46,680 nt of DNA from Pseudomonas profundi. GTDB lineage: Bacteria > Pseudomonadota > Gammaproteobacteria > Pseudomonadales > Pseudomonadaceae. Shown in pieces: positions 1-9,205 of this stretch; the first letter of the stretch is position 1; every line of letters starts with the position of its first letter. Location: the NCBI RefSeq assembly GCF_008638305.1, contig NZ_VTPZ01000010.1:120733-167412 (forward strand). The letters are read 5' to 3'. Position numbers and translations under genes: made by a program. A model generated the notes under the pieces. That model was not told the origin of the DNA and did not search any database. It saw only the letters and a list, made by a program, of their open reading frames with translations.

Positions 1-94
1 GTAGACACACTATCAGCGGGGGCTTTCTGGGAGTGTCGAGCTCCGTCTCGACAGCAAGACTACGCCGAGCCCCGGCAATGCAGGCACAAAAAAA

Positions 95-123
95 CCGGCC
101 TGATTACTCATGGCCGGCTTTTT
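95..123 (-). terminator. Intrinsic terminator after the carboxynorspermidine genes
   Basis: A CCGGCC/GGCCGG stem (95-100 with 112-117) and an 11-base loop are flanked by an A-run on one side and a T-run on the other, so it can terminate from either direction. It lies 15 bases past the stop codon of the minus-strand gene that ends at 138. Confidence 0.8.
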
Positions 124-137
124 GATAGCACCTCGAA

Positions 138-1376
138 TCAGACGCTCAGCGCACGATCGCCTTGCTCATCGCGAATCCGCGTTGGCAGGCCAATTTCGTT
201 GAGCAGATTGATAAACGGCTTGGGCGGTAGCTCCTCGACGTTCACCATCTTCTGCACGTCCCACTCGCCCTGTGCGATCAGGAGGGCAGCGGCCACTACC
301 GGCACGCCAGCTGTGTAGGAAATGCCCTGGCTGCCGACTTCCGCATAGGCTTCAGCGTGGTCGGCGACATTATAGATGAACACTTCCTTCTGCTCCCCGT
401 TCTTCTGCCCTTTCACCAGATCGCCGATACAGGTTTTGCCCTGATAGTCAGGCGCCAGCGAAGACGGATCAGGCAGCACAGCCTTGACCACTTTCAGCGG
501 TATCACTTCCAGCCCTTCGGCTGTCTTAACTGGCTGTTCGGAGAGCAGCCCGAGATTCTTCAGCACAGTAAAGACATTGATGTAGTGCTCACCGAAGCCC
601 ATCCAGAAACGAATGTTGGGCACATTCAGGTTCTGCGACAGGGAATGCAGTTCGTCATGTCCGGTCATATAACTGGTGTGCTGGCCTACTACCGGCAGAT
701 CGTCAGTGCGCTTGACCTCGAACATCTGGTTTTGCGTCCACTCGCTGTTCTGCCAGGACCACACGCGGCCGGTGAACTCACGGAAATTGATTTCCGGATC
801 GAAGTTGGTAGCGAAGTAGCGACCGTGGCTGCCGGCATTGATGTCGATGATGTCGATCTCGTCGACCTTGTCGAAATACTCGTTTACCGCGAGCGCCGCA
901 TAGGCATTCACCACGCCCGGATCAAAACCGACGCCAAGAATGGCGGTGACGTTGTTTTCAGCGCACAGCTCGCGGCGTTTCCACTCGTAGTTGGCGTACC
1001 ACGGCGGCGTTTCGCAGATTTTGTCCTGCTCTTCGTGGATAGCGGTATCGAGGTAGGCGGCGCCCGTTTCGATACAGGCCTGCAGCACCGACATATTGAT
1101 GAAAGCCGATCCGACATTGATGACTATTTGCGATTGTGTCTTGGCAATCAGCGCCTTGGTTGCTTCTATATCCAGCGCATCCAGGGCATGGGCTTGCAAT
1201 TCACCGGCAACCTTGAGGCTGCCCTTTTCCCGCACGCTGTCGACTATCTGCTGGCATTTCTCGACAGTGCGCGAAGCGATGTGGATATTGCCCAGGATGT
1301 CATTATGCTGCGCAGATTTATGCGCAACTACCTGGGCAACGCCACCGGCACCAATAATCAGAACGTTTTTCTTCAT
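138..1376 (-). CDS. Carboxynorspermidine synthase (saccharopine-dehydrogenase-like)
   Basis: This 412-residue cytosolic enzyme belongs to the saccharopine dehydrogenase/LYS9-like family. It starts with a Rossmann nucleotide-binding loop (GAGGVA, about residues 9-14). In the alternative polyamine route, this family reductively condenses aspartate semialdehyde with a diamine, giving carboxynorspermidine or carboxyspermidine. The next gene upstream in the same direction is the matching decarboxylase, which supports the assignment over lysine metabolism. I place the start at the ATG at 1376 because GAGGAAGAG lies just before it and the Rossmann strand begins immediately after; the open frame runs 42 codons further without family-like sequence. 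Whether the substrate is diaminopropane or putrescine cannot be read from the sequence. Confidence 0.85.
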   Translation of the reverse strand: MKKNVLIIGAGGVAQVVAHKSAQHNDILGNIHIASRTVEKCQQIVDSVREKGSLKVAGELQAHALDALDIEATKALIAKTQSQIVINVGSAFINMSVLQACIETGAAYLDTAIHEEQDKICETPPWYANYEWKRRELCAENNVTAILGVGFDPGVVNAYAALAVNEYFDKVDEIDIIDINAGSHGRYFATNFDPEINFREFTGRVWSWQNSEWTQNQMFEVKRTDDLPVVGQHTSYMTGHDELHSLSQNLNVPNIRFWMGFGEHYINVFTVLKNLGLLSEQPVKTAEGLEVIPLKVVKAVLPDPSSLAPDYQGKTCIGDLVKGQKNGEQKEVFIYNVADHAEAYAEVGSQGISYTAGVPVVAAALLIAQGEWDVQKMVNVEELPPKPFINLLNEIGLPTRIRDEQGDRALSV

Positions 1377-1422
1377 GTCTCTTCCTCGAAACGCCTCCTT
1401 GGAAAAGGCTTGGGTGATGGCC

Positions 1423-2520
1423 TCAGGAGAGGCCGTTAACAAAGTCTTCGAAGCCGAACTCCTTGACCAGTTCAACCTGGCCGTCGAGTTGGCGCACCGC
1501 AATAGACGGCATCTTCACGCCATTGAACCAGTTCTTCTTGACCATGGTGTAACCGGCAGCGTCGATGAACGACAGCCTGTCACCAATCGCCAGTTCCTTA
1601 TCAAACTGGAACTCGCCGAAGATATCCCCCGCCAGACAGGATTTACCGCAGACCATATAGGTGTTCGGTCCATCGCAGGGCTCCATCCTGGCAGGCTGAC
1701 GATAGATAAGCAGGTCGAGCATATGCGCTTCGATCGAACTGTCCACGATCGCCAGGTTCTTGCCATTGAACAGGGTGTCCAGCACGGTAACTTCCAGCGA
1801 GGTACTCATGGTAATGGCCGCTTCGCCGGGCTCGAGGAACACCTGAACCCCGTACCGCTCGGAAAATGCCTTGAGCCGGGCGCAGAACTTGTCCAACGGA
1901 TAGCCTTCGCCGGTGAAGTGAATACCACCACCAAGACTGACCCACTCGACCTGTTCCAGCAGCGAACCGAACCGCTGCTCTATCTGCGTGAGCATCTGGT
2001 CAAACAGATCGAAGTCACTGTTCTCGCAGTTGTTGTGAATCATGAAGCCGGACACCTGATCGATCACACCGGCGACCTTCTCGGCATCCCATTCGCCTAA
2101 TCGGCTGAACGGACGCGAGGGGTCGGCAATCAGGTAATCCGAGCTACTGACCTGCGGGTTGAGGCGCAGGCCGCGGACGTGATGGCTGGAGGCGTCGGCG
2201 AAGCGCTGCAACTGGCTGATGGAGTTGAAGATGATCTTGTCGGAGTGCGCCAGAACCTCCTCGATCTCGTCGTCGGCGTAGGCCACGCTGTAGGCATGTG
2301 TTTCGCCGCCGAACTTCAGCTTGCCGAGCTTGACCTCATACAAGGAGGACGACGTGGTGCCGTCCATGTACTGGCTCATCAGGTCGAATACTGACCAGGT
2401 GGCAAAACACTTGAGGGCCAACAACGCCTTGGCGCCGGAGTGTTCCCGTACATAGGCAATCTTTTCCAGATTGCGCAGCAGCTTGCTTTTGTCGATCAGG
2501 TAATAAGGCGTATTGATCAC
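1423..2520 (-). CDS. nspC: Carboxynorspermidine decarboxylase
   Basis: This 365-residue PLP-dependent fold-III decarboxylase (alanine racemase/ornithine decarboxylase-like barrel) converts carboxynorspermidine or carboxyspermidine to norspermidine or spermidine. The PLP lysine is probably Lys37 in the LALKCFA motif. The glycine-rich phosphate-binding stretch (SLGGGIHF) and the CGKSC segment that supplies the active-site cysteine are present. Translation starts at GTG (2518-2520) behind a good GGAGG. The gene is first of a two-gene unit with the synthase, 46 bases apart. In Vibrio, norspermidine influences biofilm versus motility; a similar role here is only a guess. Confidence 0.87.
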   Translation of the reverse strand: MINTPYYLIDKSKLLRNLEKIAYVREHSGAKALLALKCFATWSVFDLMSQYMDGTTSSSLYEVKLGKLKFGGETHAYSVAYADDEIEEVLAHSDKIIFNSISQLQRFADASSHHVRGLRLNPQVSSSDYLIADPSRPFSRLGEWDAEKVAGVIDQVSGFMIHNNCENSDFDLFDQMLTQIEQRFGSLLEQVEWVSLGGGIHFTGEGYPLDKFCARLKAFSERYGVQVFLEPGEAAITMSTSLEVTVLDTLFNGKNLAIVDSSIEAHMLDLLIYRQPARMEPCDGPNTYMVCGKSCLAGDIFGEFQFDKELAIGDRLSFIDAAGYTMVKKNWFNGVKMPSIAVRQLDGQVELVKEFGFEDFVNGLS

Positions 2521-2690
2521 TGAGTCACCCTCCGTCCAGCCCGACAGCGGGGGTCGCCCCCGGCGTGAAGAAAGCGCGCGATTATAGTGGAAACGGGAAC
2601 GGGCTTCGAGGGAAAGATGTGGCGAGGGGTTTCAGGGCTAAGGTTTTACGCTGAAAGCGAGAGTTTAATAGAGGGGCTGTGGTTAAGTTC

Positions 2691-2720
2691 TGAATGTCCG
2701 GCGCGATGGCCGGACATTCA
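2691..2720. repeat. Perfect 12-bp inverted repeat, possible terminator
   Basis: Arms 2691-2702 and 2709-2720 (TGAATGTCCGGC and its complement) are perfect with a 6-base loop. It sits 14 bases past the stop of the outer-membrane protein gene, so it is probably that gene's terminator, although there is no strong T-tract on the minus strand. Confidence 0.6.
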
Positions 2721-2733
2721 CGAGGCTCACTGC

Positions 2734-3405
2734 TTAGAAGTTGTAGCGCAGGCCGACGGAAGCGAAGTCCACGTCGTACTCGTCAGCTACGTCGCGATAC
2801 CGCTCGTACTCACCAACCAGTTCAACTGTAGGGGTGAAAGCATAGGAGGCGCCTACACCGTAAGATGTTACCCACTCGGTCGTATCATCCGATGCCGAAG
2901 CACGTACAGATCCGAAACCGGGCGCTGTAACACTGGCACTTGCCTTCACTTCGGTCTTAAGCTTGTGATAGCCCACCTTACCAAAAAGCTTGAAACGGTC
3001 AAAAGGCAACGAGCCAACCAAATTAGCACCGAAACCGTCAGTACCCGAAGTCGCTTTCATGCTACCGGTAGTACCAACAACTGAGTCGACGCCTTGCGCT
3101 TTATAAGTTAGCTCGCCCAAGTCCAGATACTGAAACTCGACGGCAATATGACTGTTCAGCTGGATACCGGCACCTACTTTGAATGCAGTGTCTTTCTCAT
3201 CAAACTTCGAGCTCCCCACATCCAAGCCAGCTTCCCAAGCGAGGTAATCCGCCGCCGCATCCATGCCTTGTCCCAGTTTCGAAGCATCCGCATCCGACTG
3301 ACCAACATTACCGAACAAATACCCATTCGGCTGAATCTCGGCCGCCTGGACGCCAGAAATCATTACGCCGGATACCAGCGCAGCAAGCAGTGTTTTCTTG
3401 AACAT
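2734..3405 (-). CDS. OmpA-like/opacity-type outer-membrane beta-barrel protein
   Basis: This 223-residue secreted protein has a clear signal peptide (MFKKTLL, then a hydrophobic core and a VQA cleavage site near residue 21). Alternating beta-strands follow, and the chain ends in VGLRYNF; a C-terminal aromatic residue is the usual BAM recognition signal. Length and strand pattern fit an eight-stranded OmpA-transmembrane/OMP_b-brl barrel without a peptidoglycan-binding domain. The start is supported by AGGAG upstream. It is a single-gene unit. Function is unknown; it could be a small porin or adhesin. OmpW is a less likely alternative because no OmpW signature is seen. Confidence 0.75.
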   Translation of the reverse strand: MFKKTLLAALVSGVMISGVQAAEIQPNGYLFGNVGQSDADASKLGQGMDAAADYLAWEAGLDVGSSKFDEKDTAFKVGAGIQLNSHIAVEFQYLDLGELTYKAQGVDSVVGTTGSMKATSGTDGFGANLVGSLPFDRFKLFGKVGYHKLKTEVKASASVTAPGFGSVRASASDDTTEWVTSYGVGASYAFTPTVELVGEYERYRDVADEYDVDFASVGLRYNF

Positions 3406-3597
3406 TGAAATGTCATCTCCTGATGATGTGATAGGCCGCCTTCATGGCAGCTCGTCCTTTATCCCGGCGCATCCATTGTCCGGGTGTCCGATACTACTCC
3501 GCAGCCACAACCCAACGCTACCCGAAAGAAGTTAGACTCCGCTTGGCGTAGCCCGACCGTGATATATTGGGCTGGGCCTCTAAATCAGCCATGTTGC

Positions 3598-4722
3598 TCA
3601 TATCATTGCAGCGGGATCATCCATCTCCCCTGCTTGCCAGCGCAGCGTGCGCGGTGCGCCGGAACCTTCTTCGATAACATGAGCCACCCTCGGCACGGCA
3701 TAGCACTGGTCGCCACGCTTCGGCTGCCAGTTATTGAACTGAGCATGGGTAATACCAACCTCCCAGGGCTCTGCCGATTCCCAGCCGATGGGAGAAAGCT
3801 CAAGACGCACTTCAGCACCAACAAGACTGACCGACTCGATGCGCAGCGGCAGATGGGCATGGGCCTCCGACATGGACTGCAAGCGCACCTCATGGGAGCG
3901 CATGTACAGCTGCAGTTCTTTTGATGTTACGGGCTCTCCCAGTCTTACCCAAGCCTCGCCTTGCCGTACTACTTGCTCTTCCAGCCGGCCGTCGAATACG
4001 TTGACGTGCCCCAGGAAATCAAACACGAATCGGCTGCCTGGCTCAGCGTACAACCTTTGCGGCGAATCGACCTGCTCGATCTTGCCTGCACTCATCACGG
4101 CCACCTGATCGGACAACTCCAATGCCTCCTCCTGATCATGCGTCACGAACACGCTGGTGAAATGAAACTCGTCGTGCAGCGTGCGCAACCAGCGGCGCAG
4201 ATCCTTGCGCACCTTGGCATCCAGTGCACCGAAGGGTTCATCCAGCAACAGTATCTGCGGTTTCATCGACAATGCGCGGGCCAGCGCGATGCGTTGTTTC
4301 TGTCCGCCGGACAGCTGTGCAGGATACCGGTTGGCCAAATGACCAAGCTGGACCATCTCCAACAAGGTATCGACGCGCTGGCGGATCTCCGCCGCCTTGG
4401 GCCGCTCCTTGGCGGGCAGCACTTCCAGCCCGAACGCGACGTTCTGCGCCACCGTCATGTGCCGGAATAGTGCGTAATGCTGAAACACAAAACCAACGCG
4501 CCGCTCACGCACGTGCAGCCGGGTGACATCCTCGCCCTGAAATAGAATACGTCCGCTATCGGCGGTTTCGAGGCCGGCGATAATGCGCAACAAGGTCGTC
4601 TTGCCGGAGCCCGACGGGCCCAACAGGCCAATCAGTTTGCCGTCCGGTACTTCAAGGGAGATGTTGTCCAGCGCCTGAAAGGAGCCAAAGCGTTTGGTGA
4701 TACCTTCGATGGAAATACTCAT
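3598..4722 (-). CDS. cysA: Sulfate/thiosulfate ABC transporter ATP-binding protein
   Basis: This 374-residue ATPase powers sulfate/thiosulfate import with CysT and CysW at the inner membrane. The Walker A GPSGSGKT is at residues 35-42, the LSGGQ signature at 137-141, the Walker B LLLDEP near 158-163, and the switch His lies in VTHDQEE. A C-terminal regulatory (TOBE-like) domain follows the ATPase core. Its start overlaps the cysW stop by one base (TGATG), so it is the last gene of sbp-cysT-cysW-cysA and is probably translationally coupled. CysB control is expected from family knowledge only. Confidence 0.93.
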   Translation of the reverse strand: MSISIEGITKRFGSFQALDNISLEVPDGKLIGLLGPSGSGKTTLLRIIAGLETADSGRILFQGEDVTRLHVRERRVGFVFQHYALFRHMTVAQNVAFGLEVLPAKERPKAAEIRQRVDTLLEMVQLGHLANRYPAQLSGGQKQRIALARALSMKPQILLLDEPFGALDAKVRKDLRRWLRTLHDEFHFTSVFVTHDQEEALELSDQVAVMSAGKIEQVDSPQRLYAEPGSRFVFDFLGHVNVFDGRLEEQVVRQGEAWVRLGEPVTSKELQLYMRSHEVRLQSMSEAHAHLPLRIESVSLVGAEVRLELSPIGWESAEPWEVGITHAQFNNWQPKRGDQCYAVPRVAHVIEEGSGAPRTLRWQAGEMDDPAAMI

Positions 4723-5585
4723 CAGCGGTTGTCCGATTGATCATCCAGGGGAGCACGCTGACGGGCCTGCCGCCACTCCACAAAACTCTTCACAACGATG
4801 GTTATCAGCGCGATGCCTGCCAGCAACGAAGCGCTGGCAAACGCCCCCACCACGTTGTAATCCTGATACAGAAGCTCTACATGCAGCGCCAGCGTATTGG
4901 TTTCGCCGCGGATATTGCCCGAGACGACCGATACCGCGCCAAACTCGCCGACTGCCCGGGCGTTGGTCAGCACCACGCCATACAACAGCGCCCATTGAAT
5001 ATTCGGCAGGGTCACCCGGCGGAACAGCTGCCAACCAGTGGCGCCCAGCACCACCCCCGCCTCTTCTTCCTCTCGCCCCTGCTGCTGCATCAGCGGAATC
5101 AATTCACGCGCGACAAAGGGACAGGTCACGAATACCGTGACCATGACGATGCCCGGCCAGGAGAACATCAGCTGCACGTCCCGGTCGGCCAGCCAGCTGC
5201 CGAGCCAGCCGTTGCTGCCGTACAAGAGTAAATACAACAGGCCAGCTACGACGGGTGAGACAGCGAAGGGAATATCGATCAGCGTGATCAGTGCCTTGCG
5301 TCCGGGAAATTCGAAGCGCGTGACCAGCCACGCGAGAAATACCCCAAACACCAGGTTGATCGGCACGGTCAGCGCGGCTACGAAAAGCGTCAGGCCAATC
5401 GCATGCAGGGTGTAGCTGTCGGTCAGGTTACCCAGATAGGTCTGTAACCCACCGGAAAAGGCCTGAGTAAAAATGATCACCAGTGGCATGACCAGCATGG
5501 TGATCGTCAGCGCCAATGCCAGCCCTATAAGCGTCCATTTGACCCAGGGCTGATCGCCAGCGCGCATGGTTCTGCGTTGATGCAT
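4722..5585 (-). CDS. cysW: Sulfate ABC transporter permease
   Basis: This 287-residue inner-membrane permease has about six hydrophobic segments. The EAA loop includes [15 protein letters not shown], followed by the conserved [14 protein letters not shown] segment. I prefer the ATG at 5585 (MHQRRTMR): it follows AAGGACGG at good spacing and lies 5 bases after the cysT stop. The longer reading would intrude into cysT. With CysT it forms the transmembrane path for sulfate. Confidence 0.92.
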   Translation of the reverse strand: MHQRRTMRAGDQPWVKWTLIGLALALTITMLVMPLVIIFTQAFSGGLQTYLGNLTDSYTLHAIGLTLFVAALTVPINLVFGVFLAWLVTRFEFPGRKALITLIDIPFAVSPVVAGLLYLLLYGSNGWLGSWLADRDVQLMFSWPGIVMVTVFVTCPFVARELIPLMQQQGREEEEAGVVLGATGWQLFRRVTLPNIQWALLYGVVLTNARAVGEFGAVSVVSGNIRGETNTLALHVELLYQDYNVVGAFASASLLAGIALITIVVKSFVEWRQARQRAPLDDQSDNR

Positions 5586-5590
5586 AGCGA

Positions 5591-6457
5591 TTACCGTCCT
5601 TGCAGCCGGCGCAGATAACGCGCCTGCCAAAGATTGATGCCAAGCAACAGGATCAGCGAAGCCACAAGCACGACCGAAGCGATCGCGCTCGCGGCCGCGT
5701 GGTCAAATTCCTGCAGACGGACAAAGATCATCAAGCTGATAATTTCACTGACGTAGGGCATGTTGCCGGCAATAAAGATGACCGCACCGAACTCACCGAG
5801 GCTGCGGGTGAAGGACAGCGCCACCCCGGTCATCAGGGCTGGCCACATTGCAGGCAAAAGAATGCGGCGAAATACGGTCCAGTCCGACGCACCCAGGCTG
5901 ACAGCAGCTTCTTCATCTTCGGGTGCAAAATCCTCCAGCACCGGCTGCACCGTTCTGACGACAAACGGAAGGCTGGTAAAGGACATCGCCACAATGATAC
6001 CCAGCGGGGTGAAAGCGACCTTTATTCCGAGCAATGCGAACAGCTGCCCGTACCAGCCATCCGGCGCGAAAAGCGCCGTCAGGGTGATGCCCGCTACGGC
6101 AGTCGGCAAGGCAAACGGCAGGTCAACGAGCGCGTCCATCAGGCGCTTGCCGGGGAACTCATAGCGCACCAGAACCCAGGCCAGCAACAATCCAACCACG
6201 CCATTGATGATGGAGGCCAACGCGGCAGCCCAGAGCGTCACCTTATAAGACGCCACCACACGCTCATCGGTGACTACTGCCCAGTATTCAGCCCAGCCCA
6301 TGCCTGCGGTCTGCACGATCAAACCTGTGACAGGCAGTATGAGCACGAGGCTGATAAAGAACAGCGATACGCCGAGGCTCAACGCAAAACCCGGCAAGAC
6401 GCGCTTGCCGGGTTGGCTGGAACGGCCCGGCAACAAGCCGGAGGGAGATTGATTCAT
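5591..6457 (-). CDS. cysT: Sulfate ABC transporter permease
   Basis: This 288-residue permease is paired with CysW. It has a basic amino terminus, about six membrane segments, and the family segments EDEEAAVSLGASDWT and RSLGEFGAVIFIAGN, which contact the ATPase and line the pore. It lies 12 bases downstream of the sulfate-binding protein gene and just upstream of cysW on the same strand, the standard order. It could also be called cysU. Confidence 0.92.
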   Translation of the reverse strand: MNQSPSGLLPGRSSQPGKRVLPGFALSLGVSLFFISLVLILPVTGLIVQTAGMGWAEYWAVVTDERVVASYKVTLWAAALASIINGVVGLLLAWVLVRYEFPGKRLMDALVDLPFALPTAVAGITLTALFAPDGWYGQLFALLGIKVAFTPLGIIVAMSFTSLPFVVRTVQPVLEDFAPEDEEAAVSLGASDWTVFRRILLPAMWPALMTGVALSFTRSLGEFGAVIFIAGNMPYVSEIISLMIFVRLQEFDHAAASAIASVVLVASLILLLGINLWQARYLRRLQGR

Positions 6458-6469
6458 TTAGGGTATGAG

Positions 6470-7492
6470 TTACCGACGTTGAAGTTGGTCGAGCTTTCCA
6501 CCGCTGGCGAAGTGCACTTTCATCACATTTTCCCAGCTGCCGCCGATCTCTTCGACGGGCAGCAGCTCCACTTCAGGAAACTGGTCAGCGAACTCGGCTT
6601 TGACCGTTTCGTTATGCACACGGTTGTAGAATCCGGCGATCAGGCGCTGCGCATCTTCCGTATAAAGGTTTTCGAGATACGCCTTGGCCAGCTCTTCGGT
6701 CCCGTTTTTCTCGACGCTCTTGTCGATCCAGGTCACCGGGAATTCCGCCAGGAAGCTGATCTTGGGAACCACGACTTCGTAGCCCTCATTCTGCGCCGCG
6801 ATGTTGTTGACCTCGGCTTCGAAGGTGAGCAATACATCACCAATTCCACGCTCAACGAAGGTAGTGGTCGCACCCCGTCCGCCCGTATCGAATACAGCTA
6901 CGTTACCCAACATGTTCCGCAGGAAGTCATCAATGGCGTCCTGGTCGTCACCAAAGGTCTTCTGAGCGTAGCCCAGCGCGGCAAGGTAAGTGTAACGACC
7001 GTTACCAGAGGTCTTCGGGTTCGGTAGAACAGAGCTGACATCGTCGCGGACCAGGTCGTCCCAGTTACGAATGTTCTTCGGATTACCCTCGCGGACCAGG
7101 AACGCCATGGTGGAGTAGTAAGGTGAGCTGGCATTTGGCAAACGCTCGCGCCAGTTCTCCGGAATCAGGTTGCCCCGTTGATGCAGGATATCGACATCGG
7201 TGACCTGGTTGTAGGTCACCACATCAGCGCGCAATCCTTGCAGGATAGCTTGTGCCTGACGGGAAGAACCGGCGTGAGACTGCTTGATCTCAACCGTCTT
7301 GCCGGTTTTTTCCTGCCACTGCTTTGCGAAGAGTTCGTTGTATTCAGAGAACAGTTCGCGGGCGATATCGTAGGAGGAATTCAGGAGTTCCTGGTCAGCG
7401 GCCTGCGCCTGGGCAACAGATAAACTCGCACCCAGCAACAGGCTGCTGCCTATCCGCCCTGCTTTAGACAACCAAGATGATTTACGTAACAT
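6470..7492 (-). CDS. sbp: Periplasmic sulfate-binding protein
   Basis: This 340-residue precursor has a Sec signal peptide (MLRKSSW, hydrophobic core, AQAQA cleavage site near residue 30). The mature protein begins [16 protein letters not shown] and contains [12 protein letters not shown], both typical of the Sbp/CysP family. It captures sulfate or thiosulfate for CysTWA. I chose the ATG at 7492 because GGGAGG lies directly upstream; a 13-codon upstream extension has no such support. First gene of the transporter operon, with an AT-rich control region before it. Confidence 0.93.
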   Translation of the reverse strand: MLRKSSWLSKAGRIGSSLLLGASLSVAQAQAADQELLNSSYDIARELFSEYNELFAKQWQEKTGKTVEIKQSHAGSSRQAQAILQGLRADVVTYNQVTDVDILHQRGNLIPENWRERLPNASSPYYSTMAFLVREGNPKNIRNWDDLVRDDVSSVLPNPKTSGNGRYTYLAALGYAQKTFGDDQDAIDDFLRNMLGNVAVFDTGGRGATTTFVERGIGDVLLTFEAEVNNIAAQNEGYEVVVPKISFLAEFPVTWIDKSVEKNGTEELAKAYLENLYTEDAQRLIAGFYNRVHNETVKAEFADQFPEVELLPVEEIGGSWENVMKVHFASGGKLDQLQRR

Positions 7493-7562
7493 GAGCAGCC
7501 TCCCGCGCACTGCAAGCAGACACGCGAACATGGATATGTGATGAGGTGCTCAGCCTAGCGAA

Positions 7563-7629
7563 GGAAAAGCTATAGAACAACAAGCTTCTTATACGGATTT
7601 ACTTATTACTTCTTACGCTAAAGCATAAG
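7563..7629 (-). promoter_or_regulatory. Probable control region of the sulfate transporter operon
   Basis: The stretch is markedly AT-rich between GC-rich genes. It contains repeated TTAT/CTTA half-sites and an 8-bp near-perfect inverted repeat (CTTACGCT, AA, AGCATAAG; 7612-7629). Position upstream of sbp makes CysB binding plausible; no specific site was proven. Confidence 0.35.
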
Positions 7630-7660
7630 TAGCAAGAGAGAGTATCACTGCGGCTGACAT

Positions 7661-8002
7661 TCAGCTGCGCTTATCTATCAGCTCAGTCATTTCGCCGCGA
7701 ATGCCTTCCATGTCAGCTCGCGCCAGGGCCCGCTCGTCAAGCTTGCGCCGTGCTGCCTCAGGCAAATCAGTAAAACTGATCACGCCTCGCTCGACCAATA
7801 CGATGACGACGTCTTCCAGCACCCGAACCATCGCCAGATCGCTCTGTTTCAGGCCCGATAACCGTGCATGGACTTCCTCGCTGGCGCGCAGCCATCCGGC
7901 CAGCTCTTCGCTCTCGACAGCCAGGGTATCTGTCATCTCACCGAACGGCGTGCTTTCCACACGCAGTATCAAACCATCAGCATCACGCTGAACATAGACC
8001 AT
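7661..8002 (-). CDS. Small pseudomonad protein, often labelled 'tryptophan synthase subunit beta-like'
   Basis: This 113-residue soluble protein begins MVYVQRDADG and contains LSGLKQSDLAMVRVLEDV and a FTDLPEAARRKLDERA segment, which I recognise as a conserved small pseudomonad family of unknown function. Despite its common label, it has no PLP lysine or TrpB fold and is far too short for TrpB. The start is set at the ATG at 8002 by GGAG 6 bases before it. The open frame extends 39 codons upstream, but that part looks unrelated. It lies between the sulfate and flagellar loci and marks the background genome as pseudomonad-like. Confidence 0.7.
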   Translation of the reverse strand: MVYVQRDADGLILRVESTPFGEMTDTLAVESEELAGWLRASEEVHARLSGLKQSDLAMVRVLEDVVIVLVERGVISFTDLPEAARRKLDERALARADMEGIRGEMTELIDKRS

Positions 8003-8153
8003 TGATTTCTCCGGGCGCGCTTCACTGCGCTGTGGCTTCGACTGATTTTCGAAGCATGTACCGCGAGTCAAATCCTGTCCAGTGCAAAGGTCATAGCAAG
8101 TATGAGTGGCCATGTTCATTACTCTGAATACGTCATAACAGAAAGGCAGATAA

Positions 8154-9197
8154 TCATGACAGCAGACTAACCACGGCGAATCGGTTCAGGTTGGCCTGCG
8201 CCACCACAGCCTGCGTCACGGCCATATAATCAGATGATGATTTCTGCATCAGACCGAAGACTGACTGGACATAGCTTGCCGCCCACGCCTGATCGTCCTG
8301 CTCACCCTGGCGCGCCAGAAACTCCCGAATTTCCTGCTTTCTCTGGTTCAACTGTTCGCGCAGCAAGCCGATCCTGTCCAATGCCTTGACTATTCTGTCG
8401 AGCGTTCGGCGCTGCTGCTCGTTGGCTTGCAGGCCCAGCTGTTCATCAACTTCAAGAAAGGCTTCTTCCTGCGGCTGCACCGGAGTGAACTGCTGGGAAC
8501 TGAACAGTTTATCTTCACCCTGAATGGACACACCGGCCTGTAGCTTGCGCCAGTCGGCTTCGCGACTGGTGAAGACCAGGCGACCCTCACTGTCCAGTTC
8601 CGCACGGACACCCGCGGAAGCCAGCGCATTGTTGAACCGGCGAAGCAACTGCTCTGGATGCAAGCTTTCCTCAAGCACGACGATACCCGGCTCAGACTGC
8701 TTACGTCCGGCCTTGATGATTAGGGTTTCATTGCCGGCGTTCTGCAATGCCTCCATCGAATCCAGCCCGGCGAGCCGAAACCGGCTGCGGGCAGGCTCAT
8801 TCAGACTCAGCTTGAGGTTACTATCCAGACTACCACCCGAACGCTTGCTGCGCTCAGTGAGCATGCGGCTGAACTCCGCGATCGCCTTGGCTAGCGCAGG
8901 CTGTTCATTCGCGTGCGGATTGGCCAGCTGTCGACTCAGGGTCAACTTCAGCTGGTCGAGGCGTAGCCCCACGTCAGCCAGATAGCTGTCGGCGGACTGG
9001 ATGGCGGTCAATTGCCGGTTCAGCTGCAGGTTATAACCAGAGCGTTTGCTGCTGCCCAGATAACGCTGCGCCTGTTCACCTTTGGCAGGCTGCAGCGTCT
9101 TGCCATCGTCTCCGAGGGCCCGATGAACCTCGGCCCGGCTTCTGCCTTGCGGGTCAACCGGCGTGACGACAGGGAGCTGCTTGTCAATTTTCGTCAA
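8154..9197 (-). CDS. lafW: LafW-like lateral flagellar hook-associated/FlgL-related protein
   Basis: This 347-residue protein is last in the rod/hook operon, 8 bases after flgL. Its ends resemble flagellin/FlgL coiled-coil ends: an N-terminal helix with RYLGSSKRSGYNLQLNRQL and SADSYLADVGLRLDQL, and a C-terminal helix ending AVVAQANLNRFAVVSLLS. The middle is not recognisable. The same position and nature fit LafW, described as a putative hook-associated protein in Vibrio lateral clusters, but I identify it by context more than by motif. The start is TTG (9195-9197) with weak TAGG upstream; no ATG or GTG is available before the conserved part. It may be a third junction protein or a second filament-type protein. 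Confidence 0.55.
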   Translation of the reverse strand: MTKIDKQLPVVTPVDPQGRSRAEVHRALGDDGKTLQPAKGEQAQRYLGSSKRSGYNLQLNRQLTAIQSADSYLADVGLRLDQLKLTLSRQLANPHANEQPALAKAIAEFSRMLTERSKRSGGSLDSNLKLSLNEPARSRFRLAGLDSMEALQNAGNETLIIKAGRKQSEPGIVVLEESLHPEQLLRRFNNALASAGVRAELDSEGRLVFTSREADWRKLQAGVSIQGEDKLFSSQQFTPVQPQEEAFLEVDEQLGLQANEQQRRTLDRIVKALDRIGLLREQLNQRKQEIREFLARQGEQDDQAWAASYVQSVFGLMQKSSSDYMAVTQAVVAQANLNRFAVVSLLS

Positions 9198-9205
9198 GTG
9201 GAAAC

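Noticed and set aside
357..1439. A 360-codon plus-strand open frame over the carboxynorspermidine synthase gene
   Set aside because: It is the antisense shadow of a well-supported gene; its translation has no motif and no ribosome site.
5600..7027. A 475-codon plus-strand open frame over cysT and sbp
   Set aside because: Antisense to two clearly identified transporter genes; highly charged, low-complexity translation without motifs.
7661..8002. Annotation as tryptophan synthase beta
   Set aside because: 113 residues without PLP lysine or TrpB motifs; the label is an inherited misnomer.
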